Origin: Aliagarivorans marinus DSM 23064
Lineage (GTDB): Bacteria > Pseudomonadota > Gammaproteobacteria > Enterobacterales > Celerinatantimonadaceae
DNA: 64,000 nt
NCBI RefSeq assembly: GCF_000429485.1
Contig: NZ_KE386907.1
Coordinates: forward strand, 629,096-693,095
Reading direction: 5' to 3'
Numbering within the stretch: position 1 is the stretch's first letter; every line of letters begins with the position of its first letter. The notes under the pieces are model-generated. The model was not told where the DNA came from. It saw only the letters and a program-made list of their open reading frames with translations, and did not search any database. This document shows positions 8,140-18,170 of this stretch, piece by piece. The translations under genes and the position numbers were made by a program.

Positions 8140-9471
8140 CTAGCGAATAAACATCGACAGCACCAGCACCGACACAAAGGCCACAGCCCCCATCACAAAG
8201 GTCGATAAGGTGACCGCGATATAGCTCTGGCGCAAATCAAAACCCGCCAGCTTGGAGACACACCAAAAGTACGAGCCGTTCGCCTGCACTCCGGTAAACG
8301 AACCCGCCGCAATCGACAGCACCGCCATCTCGGGGCTTAGGCCAATGGAATCAAGGATCGGCGCAACAATCGCCGCCGTGGTGGTTAATGCCACCGTGGC
8401 CGAGCCTTGGGCAATCAGCACCAACGAGGCAATCACAAACGGCACCACAATCATCGGCAAGCCTGCAGATGTCAGCATTTCAGCCAGCACATCGCCCACC
8501 TCCACCGCTTGCAACATCTTGCCAAAGGCGCCTGCCGCGGCGGTAATCAGCAAAATCTCGCTGCCCTTTTTCATGGCGTTGGACACCCAGGTTTCGGTTA
8601 CCGTGCCATTCACTTTTTCTGGCAAAGTAAAAGCAATGGCAGTGCCTAGCAGCAGAGCCACAAAAGGCGTACCGATAAAGTTGATTACATCCGCCGCCAC
8701 GCCTTGCTGGTCGATAAACTGGCGGCTAACGGATGCCACCACAATCAAGATAATCGGTACCACAATCGGCATATAGGATTTAAAGGTGGAGGGCGCGCGC
8801 TGCACCACCTCGTTAAACTCTTGCGCCTGCCGCTCTTCAGCCTCGGAGGTGGTGGCAATATCGGGAAAGCGCCGACGGATAAAGCCGCTATTGGCCCAGA
8901 GCACCAGCCCAATCACCACCGGAATGGTGACGATGATGCCGTAGATCATCACCTTGCCAAGGTCGGCGCCGAGTATCCCCGCAGCAGCAATCGGCCCGGG
9001 CGTGGGCGGCACAAAGGAGTGCGTAACCAAAAGCCCGCCCATTAGCGCAATCACCAAGGTCATATATGGGATCTTACCGAACTTCGAGATAGCCTTGATG
9101 ATCGGGTTTAGAATCACAAAGCCCGAGTCGCAGAACACCGGAATCGATACCACTGCCCCGGTCAAGGTAGTCGCCATTGGCGCCCGCTTCACCCCGACCA
9201 CCTGCAAGATAGAGTCAGCAATCTTCTGTGTGCCGCCGGTCACTTCCAGCACCTCGCCAATGATAATCCCGCAGATAATCACAATCCCGATATAGGACAT
9301 GATCCCACCAAAGCCACCACTCACAATCGCTGCCACCTCAACTGGCCGAATTCCCGACACCAGCCCCAACAGCAGCGCCACCGTGATCAGCGAGATAAAG
9401 GCATGAATCCGAAACTTAGTGATCATCACAATCAAAAGCGCAATCGATACCACAAACAACCCGACAGCCAT
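8140..9471 (-). CDS. GntP-family permease (gluconate or related acid:H+ symporter)
   Basis: A 443-residue inner-membrane carrier of the GntP family, whose members take up gluconate, related sugar acids or D-serine with protons. It is hydrophobic throughout with about 12-14 transmembrane segments. Family segments are MTKFRIHAFISL near the N-terminus, IGIVIICGIIIGEVLEVTGG, the SFVPPTPGPIAAAG loop and QGSATVALTTTAAI. ATG at 9471 follows GGGGAGGAT, a good ribosome-binding site. No gluconate kinase, dehydratase or regulator is adjacent, so the substrate is open. The gene stands alone, converging on the efflux operon. Confidence 0.9.
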   Translation of the reverse strand: MAVGLFVVSIALLIVMITKFRIHAFISLITVALLLGLVSGIRPVEVAAIVSGGFGGIMSYIGIVIICGIIIGEVLEVTGGTQKIADSILQVVGVKRAPMATTLTGAVVSIPVFCDSGFVILNPIIKAISKFGKIPYMTLVIALMGGLLVTHSFVPPTPGPIAAAGILGADLGKVMIYGIIVTIPVVIGLVLWANSGFIRRRFPDIATTSEAEERQAQEFNEVVQRAPSTFKSYMPIVVPIILIVVASVSRQFIDQQGVAADVINFIGTPFVALLLGTAIAFTLPEKVNGTVTETWVSNAMKKGSEILLITAAAGAFGKMLQAVEVGDVLAEMLTSAGLPMIVVPFVIASLVLIAQGSATVALTTTAAIVAPILDSIGLSPEMAVLSIAAGSFTGVQANGSYFWCVSKLAGFDLRQSYIAVTLSTFVMGAVAFVSVLVLSMFIR

Positions 9472-10072
9472 ACTGCCATCCTCCCCTAAGCCCCCACTCG
9501 ACCAACGCTCGTCGAGCAGAAAAATAAACCAAGGCTACGCCTGTTAGGTTGTTGCTATTGGCGTCCAGCCTACACTGTCACTGGCAAATGCTTTCCTGCT
9601 CAAATGACTAAAATCATTCTAATTCAGTAGGTTCTGGGGATTTTGTGATCCGCTTCGAGGGGCATGGATAAACAGCAACGAATACTCTATTTTGTGAGTT
9701 CTCGCATATTGGAGTTATGAAGAAAAGAGAGTAGATCGCGAACCAAAATCTTCTATACCCCAACCTGTTTTAGAACGCGTTTAGTTGTCAATAAGCAAAA
9801 CCAATACACATTTTGCTTACACAGCTCATTAAGCGACGAACGGCATTCTTGCAAGCTGAACTACTGCAGAGTCAGTTGCAGTAGCCTGAGTGGCAAAGAA
9901 AGAACCGTTTTTCAGAATCCAAAGTAACTTGTCGCCCACATCCGCCACGAACCGTTTTGCTATTTACGATGTCGCTAACCTATTGATGTGAAGTCTGTTC
10001 TAGGTCTCTCTTTTTAACATTGAAACTCCGAGAGTGCCCCCTATATATTAAGGGGTTAGGAATGGAGGCTAG
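9472..10072. other. 600-base gap with no convincing gene; one strong hairpin
   Basis: I see no coding frame with codon use like the neighbours. Base composition becomes AT-richer from about 9.6 kb and stays so through the next gene. CTACTGCA (9861-9868) and TGCAGTAG (9877-9884) form a perfect hairpin with an eight-base loop and no T tract. GAACCGTTTT occurs twice (9902-9911 and 9949-9958). CCCCT (10038-10042) and AGGGG (10051-10055) form a small hairpin just before the ribosome-binding site GGAGG of the next gene. Confidence 0.6.
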
Positions 10073-12454
10073 ATGGCAACTAAAGACAATCATTATATCC
10101 CGCAGTGGTATCAAAAAGGCTTTATGAGTGAACGCGACAACCAGCTCTGCCATCTAGCGCGCAAAGAGATCACTTTGCCGAATGGAGAATTGAAAATTGT
10201 TGAAAGCTGTAAGTGGTACACGCCTGCTCAGCGATTTTATGAAGAGCACCTCTATTCAACGTTCTTCGGCAATCAGGTCAACGATGAAATAGAACAGAAG
10301 CTATTTGGCCCAATTGACGACAACGGTTCAAAGGCCGTTCGAGGATTCCTGACTGATGATCAGGGACAGTGGCATCAGAACTTTGAAGATTTCTTCACCT
10401 ATTTAGATGCGCAGAAGCTTCGCACACCTAAAGGCTTGGATTGGATTCGAAGTAAATATCCCGAACTAAATCAACTGCAGTTAATGATTGAGATGCAATC
10501 ACTACGTTCCTTGCACTGTACATTATGGGCTGAAGGCGTTCGAGAATTAGTATCAGCCGAAGAATCGGAAGTAAAGTTCATTGTTTCAGATCATCCGATA
10601 ACCGTGTACAACTATGCTTGTCCTCCTGATTCTGAGTGGTGTGAGTATCCTAACGATCCTGATATTACGCTTAAGGGTTCCCAAACAATCTTCCCACTAG
10701 ACAAAAATCGATGCTTGATTCTTACAAATCTTGAGTACGCTAACGACCCAGAAAATGCTAACCCGCTAGAGCAACGTACTCATGCGACCCGCATGCACAG
10801 AAGCATGGTGAGCACGATTGAATTTATCAACTCTCGTAAGCTAACTGCTTGTGACGTTACAAAGATAAACCACATTATCAAGAGTAGAGCCAAAGAATCT
10901 ATTGCTGCAGGTAATAAAGATTGGCTATATCCGGAAGGTGATGTTAATTACGACTGGGCCGAACTAAGACATGTATTGATACCATCTGAAAGTGAGCTCT
11001 ACCGATATGGTGGTGAAATGTTTGCCCAATTTGAAGATGGTACAGTTCATTACCAGGATGCTTTTGGTAGAACAAAACCACCTACCGAATACCTGGTTAA
11101 AGATATTGATGAGTCTCAATTGAAGCGGAACGACTTATGTGGTTGTGGCAGTGGAAAGAAATACAAGAATTGCTGTCAACGCGTGCCTCTGGAATTACGC
11201 ACATCTTGGAGCGTTGCCAGTATCCGAGAACGGAACTTAACGTTTTGCAACTGCATCCGCGGAGTTCTGGGACTTGATAGTGGTAAAACGTGGCTGGACG
11301 TCAGGAAAGAGCTGTCGAACGAGCAAATTCAGAGAATTTACGAAGTCTATTCAGCATTATGGCCCCGAGAAACTGATATTTACTCGTTGCTGCCAAAATC
11401 TGATGGCAAATTTAGAGGCTTATACACAGGTCCACTAGATGTACGAACAATTGGCATCACTGCGGTACCGATGGCATCAATGTTCGATGAGTATTTAATC
11501 GAGACTCCAGTAACTAACCCTAATAACGTCAGACCTGAGTTTAGTCCAATAGAGAATCCCGCGAGATACAAGTATCAAGCATTAAAAGACTTTCTGTTTA
11601 TGCTGCAGTTGGAGCCGTACATTGGTACGGGGCTCGTAAACCTGATTCCCGATCCAAGCGAATTTGATATGCCTCTAAAGAAGAGCATGATGGCACTAGC
11701 GGACAAAAGGGGTAATAGGCAGGATATTCTGAATGATCAGGAGCGTCGACTGTACTCCTCTATGTCTATAAACGATGTGTTAAATTCGACGGCATTGATG
11801 CCAAGAGAAATGAGGATTCAGTTACTACGCAATGAACTTGGGCTAGATGAAGAGGCGGCTACCAAAACCATTGAAGAGTTAGAGCATGTTGCTGAGGATT
11901 CACCTCTTGTATTGCTTCAACAAGTTGAAACTAGAAATGCTGGTCAACTCATGCAATTTCGAATGGGACCAAATTATGAAATGGCGTTACTGATTGCCCA
12001 AGCAACAGGCTCTGCACTGGTTACGGACAGCGGCTCCAGATGGCAGGAACTGATGAATGCTCAACATAAAACACTAGGAGTTGTGACATATCCTTGGCAA
12101 GAGGCTCACAATCAGTTCAATGTTGTGCCCATCGATAATCAACTAAAAGAAAACTTTCGTAAGTCTCAAGGTCATTTTGCTACTGCTCGAAACTGGCTTA
12201 AAGCGACTGATTGGATGGTCCAGAACAATAACCGCAATGCAGCCCAATTGACTCGTCTGGCAGGCCAAGCTTCTAACTTTACGGCTCGAATAGAGCATCA
12301 GAATGCAGATCCCTTATTACTAAGCAGGTTTAAAATTTCGAGCCCTGAAGGAGGGTTCTATGATGCCACTGTGCAAAGGTTGTTGGCTAGCTCTAGCTGC
12401 TTGAGGTATGACAAAAGTGTTAGGTCAGTTTACGGTATTGGAATCCAAGATTGA
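10073..12454 (+). CDS. DUF4238 domain protein with SEC-C zinc motif, function unknown
   Basis: A 793-residue protein. Residues 1 to about 290 match the DUF4238 pattern: an N-terminal HYIPQWYQKGF motif and, near residue 171, the conserved SDHPI segment. Near residues 352-366 there is a SEC-C motif (CGCGSGKKYKNCC), a small zinc-binding module found at the end of SecA and in many unrelated proteins. The last 430 residues have no motif I recognise; they are mostly helical and hydrophilic. There is no signal peptide or membrane segment, so it is probably cytoplasmic. ATG at 10073 follows GGAGG. Base composition is visibly AT-richer than in the genes on both sides, and it stands alone without a partner or mobility gene, which suggests horizontal acquisition. 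A defence or toxin role is possible but not shown by anything here. Confidence 0.85.
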   Translation: MATKDNHYIPQWYQKGFMSERDNQLCHLARKEITLPNGELKIVESCKWYTPAQRFYEEHLYSTFFGNQVNDEIEQKLFGPIDDNGSKAVRGFLTDDQGQWHQNFEDFFTYLDAQKLRTPKGLDWIRSKYPELNQLQLMIEMQSLRSLHCTLWAEGVRELVSAEESEVKFIVSDHPITVYNYACPPDSEWCEYPNDPDITLKGSQTIFPLDKNRCLILTNLEYANDPENANPLEQRTHATRMHRSMVSTIEFINSRKLTACDVTKINHIIKSRAKESIAAGNKDWLYPEGDVNYDWAELRHVLIPSESELYRYGGEMFAQFEDGTVHYQDAFGRTKPPTEYLVKDIDESQLKRNDLCGCGSGKKYKNCCQRVPLELRTSWSVASIRERNLTFCNCIRGVLGLDSGKTWLDVRKELSNEQIQRIYEVYSALWPRETDIYSLLPKSDGKFRGLYTGPLDVRTIGITAVPMASMFDEYLIETPVTNPNNVRPEFSPIENPARYKYQALKDFLFMLQLEPYIGTGLVNLIPDPSEFDMPLKKSMMALADKRGNRQDILNDQERRLYSSMSINDVLNSTALMPREMRIQLLRNELGLDEEAATKTIEELEHVAEDSPLVLLQQVETRNAGQLMQFRMGPNYEMALLIAQATGSALVTDSGSRWQELMNAQHKTLGVVTYPWQEAHNQFNVVPIDNQLKENFRKSQGHFATARNWLKATDWMVQNNNRNAAQLTRLAGQASNFTARIEHQNADPLLLSRFKISSPEGGFYDATVQRLLASSSCLRYDKSVRSVYGIGIQD

Positions 12455-12662
12455 TTAACACCAGTAACAGTAGGACTCTGCTCGTTTAAGCTAACCTAGC
12501 TCTGTTTAACTTATCGAGAGACTTGCAGAATAAAGTAACGTGTTTGTTGCCCCAAACTCTAACTAGCGGCGCTAGCCTTTGTACTTATCCAACTCAAAGA
12601 GGCTAACTATCATGGGCCGTACTCAGCGTCATTGAGTATCGCTGAACACCTCCCCATAAGTT

Positions 12663-12977
12663 CTATCGATCGCTATGCCCCAAGTCCCGCTCGGGCGCAA
12701 TCACGTCACGTACCCGCTGCTTAAGCACCTTAGCCTCCGGAAAGCCTTCATCGGCCACCCGGCACCACACTTGCTGCCCTTCAACAAATATCTGAAAACG
12801 GCCCTTGCTGGCAGGAACAAGGGCCACCTCCCCCAGCTCATCGCTAAAGGTTGAGAGCAGTTCTTGGCTGAGCCAGCTGGCGCGCAGTAACCAGCGGCAT
12901 AGTGTGCAGTAGTGGATCTCTACGCGGGGCGTTTTCACCCCCGCGCTTAGCTGTTGGTCGTCCTTGAGTTCACTCAT
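12663..12977 (-). CDS. SelT/SelW/SelH (Rdx) family thiol protein
   Basis: A 104-residue thioredoxin-like-fold protein of the Rdx family, the bacterial relatives of selenoprotein W. The redox motif is C24-T-L-C27 within VEIHYCTLCRWLLRA, right after the first beta strand, and the typical GRFQIFVEGQQVW and GFPEAKVLKQRVRDVI segments follow. Bacterial versions carry Cys instead of selenocysteine, as here, and no in-frame TGA was found at this position. The physiological substrate is unknown. Its ATG directly abuts the hrpA stop codon (TAG then ATG), so the two are very probably cotranscribed and translationally coupled. Confidence 0.88.
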   Translation of the reverse strand: MSELKDDQQLSAGVKTPRVEIHYCTLCRWLLRASWLSQELLSTFSDELGEVALVPASKGRFQIFVEGQQVWCRVADEGFPEAKVLKQRVRDVIAPERDLGHSDR

Positions 12978-15900
12978 CTAGCTTCGTTCTTTCCTGACTT
13001 GTTCGATATGGTTGAGTACCCTTTTGAGCGAGATCGGGTATTGGGTGCCTAGCTGCTGGGCGAATAGCGATACCCGCAGCTCTTGGATCATGGTGTTGAT
13101 CTCTTTACGGGCCGGGTCGTAGTCCACCAGCTTAAGCGCGGCAAAGGCCTCATCGGCCTGTTGGATCTGTTGCAGCATCAGGCGATCTTTATGGGCGTCA
13201 ATCGCCAGCTTCTCAAGGCGGCGCTCGATGGCGCGCATATAGCGCTGCAGATGGTTGAGCCCGGCCACGCCGGTTTGGCGTACAAAACCGCGGAACACCA
13301 GCTGCCCTAGCTGGGCTTTGATATCGGCGTGGGCCAATACCTGATCAAAGCCGACCTTGCCTTTCATCTGCTTGGCCAGCTTGTGGTGCATGCTCAGCAC
13401 GGTTTCGACGTCTTTGGCCACGCTCAGCGAGCGCTCAGCCAGCTCGCCACGCACGGTTTCCACCAAGGCATCAAAGGCCTTAGGGTCGCGCACATCTTGG
13501 CCTTGGGCGAAGTCGTCAATCACCGCCAGTGAGCAGTCTTCGATCAGCGTTTCCACCTTACCGAAGGGGTTAAAGTACAGCCCCAGTTTGGCCTTGTTCG
13601 GTAGATGCTGCTGCAGGTATTTCATCGGCGATGGCACTTTAAGCTGAATCAGCTTACTTAGGCCACGCGCCTGCTGCCATTGGGCCTCGTCGGCCTTGTC
13701 GAACAGCTTGAGTGATACCTGCTTGCCCTCGTCGACCAACGCGGGGTAGGCAGTAACTTCGTAGCCTTGACGCTGCTCGGTGATCTGCTCGGGCAGCTCG
13801 CCAAAGCTCCAATCTTCCAGCGCTTGTTGCTCGAAGCTGACATCGGGCTTCATCTCGGCCAAGGTCTGCTTCACCTGCTTTTGCAGCTTCACTTGTAGCT
13901 GCTCTGGCTCGCGGCTCTCGGCCAGTACCTTGCCCTTCTCGTTGATAACCTTAAAGTTCACCCGCAGGTGCTTGGGCACGCCCAGCCAGTTCCACTCATC
14001 CACCTCGACCCGCACACCGGTCATGCGCAGTAGCTGGCGGGAGAACTGCTCCAACAGCCGCCCTTCTGGCAGCCCCATCGACTCCAACGCGGCGCGGGCA
14101 TAGTTGGGCGCCGGCACAAAGTTACGGCGCAGGCTCTTGGGCAAGGCGCGGATTAGCTCGATCAGCAGCTCTTCGCGCATTGCGGGAATTTGCCACTCGA
14201 ACACGTTGTAATCGAGCTGGTTTAGCAGCGCCAGTGGCACATGTACGCTCACCCCATCGTCTTCGGCGCTTGGCTCAAACACGTAGCTAAGCTTGAGGGC
14301 AATCTTGCCGTGCTGCCAGCAGCTTGGGTAATCCTTCTCGGTGACGTGCTCGGCGTCGTGCTTGGTGAGCATCTCACGCTCAAAGTGCAGCATCTTGGGC
14401 TGCTTAACCCTGGCCTTGTTCCACCACCGATTAAAGTGCGCCACTGAGACGATATCCTCGGGGATACGCTCGGCGTAGAAGTCGAACAGGATCTGGTCGT
14501 CCACCCGGATATCGCGGCGACGCTGGCGCTCTTCCAATTCTTCAATCTCGCCCAGCAGGCCTTGGTTGTGCTTAAAGAAGTCTTGCTTGCATTGCCACAA
14601 CCCTTCCACCAGGGCGCTACGGATAAACACCTCGCGCGCCATCACCGGGTCGATGTTGCCAAAGTTCACCAAGCGGCGATTGACAATGGTCACGCCATAC
14701 AGGCGCTGGCTCTGATAGGCCATCACCGCATTCTGCTTGACCGACCAATGGGGCTCGCTATGGCTGATATTCACCAAGTGCGGCGCCAGCTTCTCCAGCC
14801 AGGCCGGTTGGATCTTGGCGACATTTCGGGCGAACAGGCGCGAGGTTTCCACCAACTCCGAGGCCACCACCCACTTAGGCGGCTTCTTGGCTTGGCCCGA
14901 GCCGGGGAACACCAAGAAACGGGTGTTACGTGCGCCCAAGAACTCACGTTCTTTGTCTTTAAAGCCAAAGTGACTCAGCAAGCCAGAGGTAATCGACATA
15001 TGAATTGCTTCGTAGTCGGCGGCTTGGTCGTTAATCGCAAAGCCCAGCTCGCGCACCACAAGGCGCAGTTGGCTATAGATATCCTGCCACTCACGCAAGC
15101 GCATATAGGCCAAGAAGCGCTGCTTACACAGCTTGCGGAACTGCGAATTACTGAGCGCTTTTTGCTGCTCTTGCAGGTAGTCCCACAGCTTGAGGAAGGC
15201 GATAAAATCCGAATCTGGGTCTTTAAACTCAGCATGGGCCTGATCGGCAGCTTGCTGTTTCTCCAGCGGGCGCTCGCGCGGGTCTTGAATCGACAGCGCG
15301 GCACAGATCACCATCACCTCACGGACACAGCCAAACTGCTGGGCGGCAATTAGCATGCGCGCCAAACGCGGGTCCACCGGGAAGGCGGCCAACTGGCGGC
15401 CCAAGCGGGTAAGCTGGCGCTGTTTGCCTTTGATTTGCAGCGCGCCCAGCTCTTCGAGCAGGTTCAGGCCGTCTTTAATGTTGCGCTGGTCGGGGGCATC
15501 GATAAACGGGAAGGCTTCGATATCGCCAAGGCGCAGCGACAGCATTTGCAACACTACCGAGGCCAAGTTGGTGCGCAGGATCTCCGGGTCGGTAAACTCC
15601 GGGCGGCCGTTAAAGTCATCCTCGCTGTACAGGCGAATACAGATACCTTCGGCGACACGGCCACAACGGCCCTTACGCTGGTTGGCGCTGGCCTGCGAGA
15701 TTGCCTCAATCGGCAGGCGCTGCACCTTGGAGCGCACACTGTAGCGGCTGATGCGTGCAGTACCCGGGTCAATCACATAGCGAATACCGGGCACGGTCAA
15801 ACTGGTTTCGGCCACGTTGGTGGCCAGTACGATGCGCCGCCCGCGGTGCGAGGCGAAGATACGGTTTTGCTCGGCGTTGGAGAGGCGCGAGAATAGCGGC

Positions 15901-16823
15901 AGGATATCGGTATTCGGTAGCTGGCGTTTGTTCAGAAAATCCGCCGCATCACGAATTTCCCGCTCGCCGTTCATAAAGATCAGGATATCGCCGGACTTTT
16001 CGCGATACAGCTCATCCACCGCCAGGCTAATCCCTTCGAGCATATCGCCATTGGCATACTCTTCGACTGGGCGATAGCGGGTCTCCACCGGATAGGTGCG
16101 ACCGGCCACTTCAATCATTGGCGCATCGCCAAAGTGCTTGGAGAAGCGCTGCGGGTCGATGGTGGCCGAGGTGATAATCAGCTTTAGATCGGGGCGCTTT
16201 GGCAATAGCTGTTTTAGCAGGCCCAGCAGGAAGTCGATGTTGAGGCTACGCTCGTGCGCTTCATCGATGATGATCACTTCATACTGGCTGAGGAAGCGGT
16301 CTTGCTGCATCTCGGCCAGCAGCATACCGTCGGTCATCAGCTTAACCAGACTGTCTTGCTTGATTTGGTCGTTAAAGCGGATCTTATAACCCACCAGCTC
16401 GCCGATTGGGGTGTCTAGCTCTTCGGCAATCCGCGCTGCTACGCTGCGCGCCGCCAAACGCCGTGGTTGGGTGTGGCCAATAAAGCCCTGTGCGCCAAGG
16501 CCTAGCTCCAAGCAAATCTTCGGTAACTGAGTGGTCTTTCCCGAGCCGGTTTCACCGGCCACGATCACCACTTGGTTGTCACGAATGGCATCGGCAATCG
16601 CCTGCTTTTGTTCGGCAACTGGCAGCGCGGGGTAATCGATGGTGGGGATGCTGTCGCGGCGCACTTGGGCCTGCTCCAGCGAACGCTCGAGCTTTTGCTG
16701 CCACTTAACGGCGGCTTCGTCCTGTGCATCTAAGGATTTAATGCGATTGTACTCGCGCCCCAGACGAAACTGATCCTTGGACATACACTGCTTGATCTGC
16801 TGACGAAGCTGCTGTGACACCAT
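12978..16823 (-). CDS. hrpA: ATP-dependent RNA helicase HrpA
   Basis: A 1281-residue DEAH-box helicase. The Walker A motif GETGSGKTT is at residues 90-98, DEAH at 187-190, SAT follows in motif III, and motif VI (QRKGRCGRV) lies in the second RecA domain. The helicase-associated, OB-fold and long HrpA-specific C-terminal regions are all present, and the length is close to that of E. coli HrpA (about 1300). HrpA resolves stalled and collided ribosomes and processes some mRNAs. ATG at 16823 is preceded by AGAGGTAG. It heads a two-gene unit with the Rdx-family gene. Confidence 0.96.
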   Translation of the reverse strand: MVSQQLRQQIKQCMSKDQFRLGREYNRIKSLDAQDEAAVKWQQKLERSLEQAQVRRDSIPTIDYPALPVAEQKQAIADAIRDNQVVIVAGETGSGKTTQLPKICLELGLGAQGFIGHTQPRRLAARSVAARIAEELDTPIGELVGYKIRFNDQIKQDSLVKLMTDGMLLAEMQQDRFLSQYEVIIIDEAHERSLNIDFLLGLLKQLLPKRPDLKLIITSATIDPQRFSKHFGDAPMIEVAGRTYPVETRYRPVEEYANGDMLEGISLAVDELYREKSGDILIFMNGEREIRDAADFLNKRQLPNTDILPLFSRLSNAEQNRIFASHRGRRIVLATNVAETSLTVPGIRYVIDPGTARISRYSVRSKVQRLPIEAISQASANQRKGRCGRVAEGICIRLYSEDDFNGRPEFTDPEILRTNLASVVLQMLSLRLGDIEAFPFIDAPDQRNIKDGLNLLEELGALQIKGKQRQLTRLGRQLAAFPVDPRLARMLIAAQQFGCVREVMVICAALSIQDPRERPLEKQQAADQAHAEFKDPDSDFIAFLKLWDYLQEQQKALSNSQFRKLCKQRFLAYMRLREWQDIYSQLRLVVRELGFAINDQAADYEAIHMSITSGLLSHFGFKDKEREFLGARNTRFLVFPGSGQAKKPPKWVVASELVETSRLFARNVAKIQPAWLEKLAPHLVNISHSEPHWSVKQNAVMAYQSQRLYGVTIVNRRLVNFGNIDPVMAREVFIRSALVEGLWQCKQDFFKHNQGLLGEIEELEERQRRRDIRVDDQILFDFYAERIPEDIVSVAHFNRWWNKARVKQPKMLHFEREMLTKHDAEHVTEKDYPSCWQHGKIALKLSYVFEPSAEDDGVSVHVPLALLNQLDYNVFEWQIPAMREELLIELIRALPKSLRRNFVPAPNYARAALESMGLPEGRLLEQFSRQLLRMTGVRVEVDEWNWLGVPKHLRVNFKVINEKGKVLAESREPEQLQVKLQKQVKQTLAEMKPDVSFEQQALEDWSFGELPEQITEQRQGYEVTAYPALVDEGKQVSLKLFDKADEAQWQQARGLSKLIQLKVPSPMKYLQQHLPNKAKLGLYFNPFGKVETLIEDCSLAVIDDFAQGQDVRDPKAFDALVETVRGELAERSLSVAKDVETVLSMHHKLAKQMKGKVGFDQVLAHADIKAQLGQLVFRGFVRQTGVAGLNHLQRYMRAIERRLEKLAIDAHKDRLMLQQIQQADEAFAALKLVDYDPARKEINTMIQELRVSLFAQQLGTQYPISLKRVLNHIEQVRKERS

Positions 16824-16931
16824 CTACCTCTTTGCTCTTGCTTGCTGTTGTTACTTGCTTACTGTTGTTGCTGGACTACGTGTTGCTTGGAGCTGCGTTC
16901 GGAAATTTTTCAAACGGCTAATTACAACAAA

Positions 16932-16967
16932 ACCCAAGTTAGCCACGCCTTAGCGACCAACTTGGGT
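16932..16967 (-). terminator. Terminator of pyrC (minus strand)
   Basis: On the minus strand ACCCAAGTT pairs with AACTTGGGT (plus-strand arms 16959-16967 and 16932-16940) and is followed by TTTGTTGT. It lies between the pyrC stop and the hrpA start, so it would separate the two transcripts. Confidence 0.55.
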
Positions 16968-17012
16968 AGTTCGATGTAGCGCTAGCCTTGGCTAACGAAA
17001 CATACAGTGACC

Positions 17013-18047
17013 TTAGGCAACCTGCCAGGTCAGTGGCTCACCGGCCATGAACGGTACCAGTGGCTCGTCTCCTACCATCACCTGCTCTGGCATGTTCCAG
17101 GCTTTACGCACCAAGGTGATGGTGTCGGTGTTACGTGGCAGGCCGTAAAAATCTGGGCCATTGAAGCTGGCGAAGGCTTCCAGTTTATCCAGAATACCCA
17201 GCTCATCAAAAATCTGTGCGTACAGCTCAATCGCCGCTGGCGCGCTGTAACAACCGGCGCAGCCGCATGAACTCTCTTTGGCGCCTTTTAGGTGAGGCGC
17301 TGAGTCGGTACCCAGGAAGATCTTGTTGGTACCAGTGGCAACCGCTGCTTGCAAGGCCTCTTGGTGGGTGGCGCGCTTAAGTACTGGCAGGCAGTAGTTA
17401 TGTGGGCGCAGGCCGCCAGCTAACAGGTGGTTACGGTTATACATCAGGTGCTGCGGGGTGATGGTGGCTGCAACGTTGTCGCCAGATGCCATCACAAATT
17501 CAGCCGCTTCTTTGGTGGTGATGTGCTCACAGACAATCTTCAGCTGTGGCATATCGGCCACCAGCTTGGCCATCTTGCTTTCGATAAACTGCGCTTCGCG
17601 GTCGAAGATATCGATATGATTGTGGGTCACTTCACCGTGTACCAACAGCAGCAGGCCGTGCTCAGCCATCGCTTCAAAGGTTGGGTATAGCGCTTCAACA
17701 TCGGTCACGCCGTGGGCCGAGTTGGTGGTCGCGTTGGCCGGGTAAAGCTTACAGGCCTTCACCAAACCGCTGGCTGCTGCGCGGGCAATCAGCTCTGGGG
17801 TGGTGTTGTCGGTCAGATACAGGGTCATCAACGGCTCGAAGTTACGCCCCGCTGGTACGGCTGCGTTGATGCGTTCGGCGTAAGCCTGAGCGTGCTCCAG
17901 CTCGGTAACCGGGGGAACCAGATTCGGCATCACAATGGCTCGGGCAAAGTGCTGCGAGGTCGCTTCTGCTGCTACATCGAGCATCGCTCCATCACGTAGA
18001 TGTAAATGCCAATCGTCAGGACGAGTAATGGTAAGAGTGTCGGTCAC
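17013..18047 (-). CDS. pyrC: Dihydroorotase, type 2
   Basis: A 344-residue dihydroorotase that makes L-dihydroorotate from N-carbamoyl-L-aspartate in pyrimidine synthesis. Zinc ligands and catalytic residues are seen at His14 and His16 (WHLHLRD), the carboxylated Lys100 (KACKLYPAN), His137 (LVHGEV), His175 (CEHITTK) and Asp248 (LGTDSAPH). Length and motifs match E. coli PyrC. The start is GTG at 18047 with AGGGGAAG upstream. In enterics pyrC is controlled by alternative transcription start sites before a leader hairpin; here a 13-base-pair hairpin lies upstream, but about 90 bases away, and may belong to the preceding gene. Confidence 0.96.
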   Translation of the reverse strand: MTDTLTITRPDDWHLHLRDGAMLDVAAEATSQHFARAIVMPNLVPPVTELEHAQAYAERINAAVPAGRNFEPLMTLYLTDNTTPELIARAAASGLVKACKLYPANATTNSAHGVTDVEALYPTFEAMAEHGLLLLVHGEVTHNHIDIFDREAQFIESKMAKLVADMPQLKIVCEHITTKEAAEFVMASGDNVAATITPQHLMYNRNHLLAGGLRPHNYCLPVLKRATHQEALQAAVATGTNKIFLGTDSAPHLKGAKESSCGCAGCYSAPAAIELYAQIFDELGILDKLEAFASFNGPDFYGLPRNTDTITLVRKAWNMPEQVMVGDEPLVPFMAGEPLTWQVA

Positions 18048-18137
18048 CGCGCTTCCCCTAGGTAATGTGTTTTACAGGCAGGCGGATTCTAGCGGATTCA
18101 GGGCGTTATACCAAATGAAACGCGGTGATAACTGCGC

Positions 18138-18166
18138 TGTAGCGCTGACAGAATGTCAGCGCTACA
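18138..18166 (-). terminator. Strong hairpin between the HD-GYP gene and pyrC
   Basis: TGTAGCGCTGACA (18138-18150) and TGTCAGCGCTACA (18154-18166) form a perfect 13-base-pair stem with a three-base loop. It starts a few bases after the HD-GYP stop codon. The minus strand has no T tract after it, so it could be a Rho-assisted terminator, an mRNA-stabilising end or a leader element of pyrC. Confidence 0.45.
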
Positions 18167-18170
18167 TTAA

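Noticed and set aside
8252-9295. Plus-strand open frames opposite the GntP permease
   Set aside because: They are shadows of the permease codons, with low-complexity translations and no ribosome-binding sites.
9472-12660. Genomic island with attachment repeats
   Set aside because: Composition differs, but I found no integrase, no tRNA and no flanking direct repeats, so only the single gene is called accessory.
12880-12910. Possible selenocysteine codon in the SelW-like gene
   Set aside because: The redox motif is Cys-x-x-Cys with normal Cys codons and there is no in-frame TGA or SECIS-like structure.
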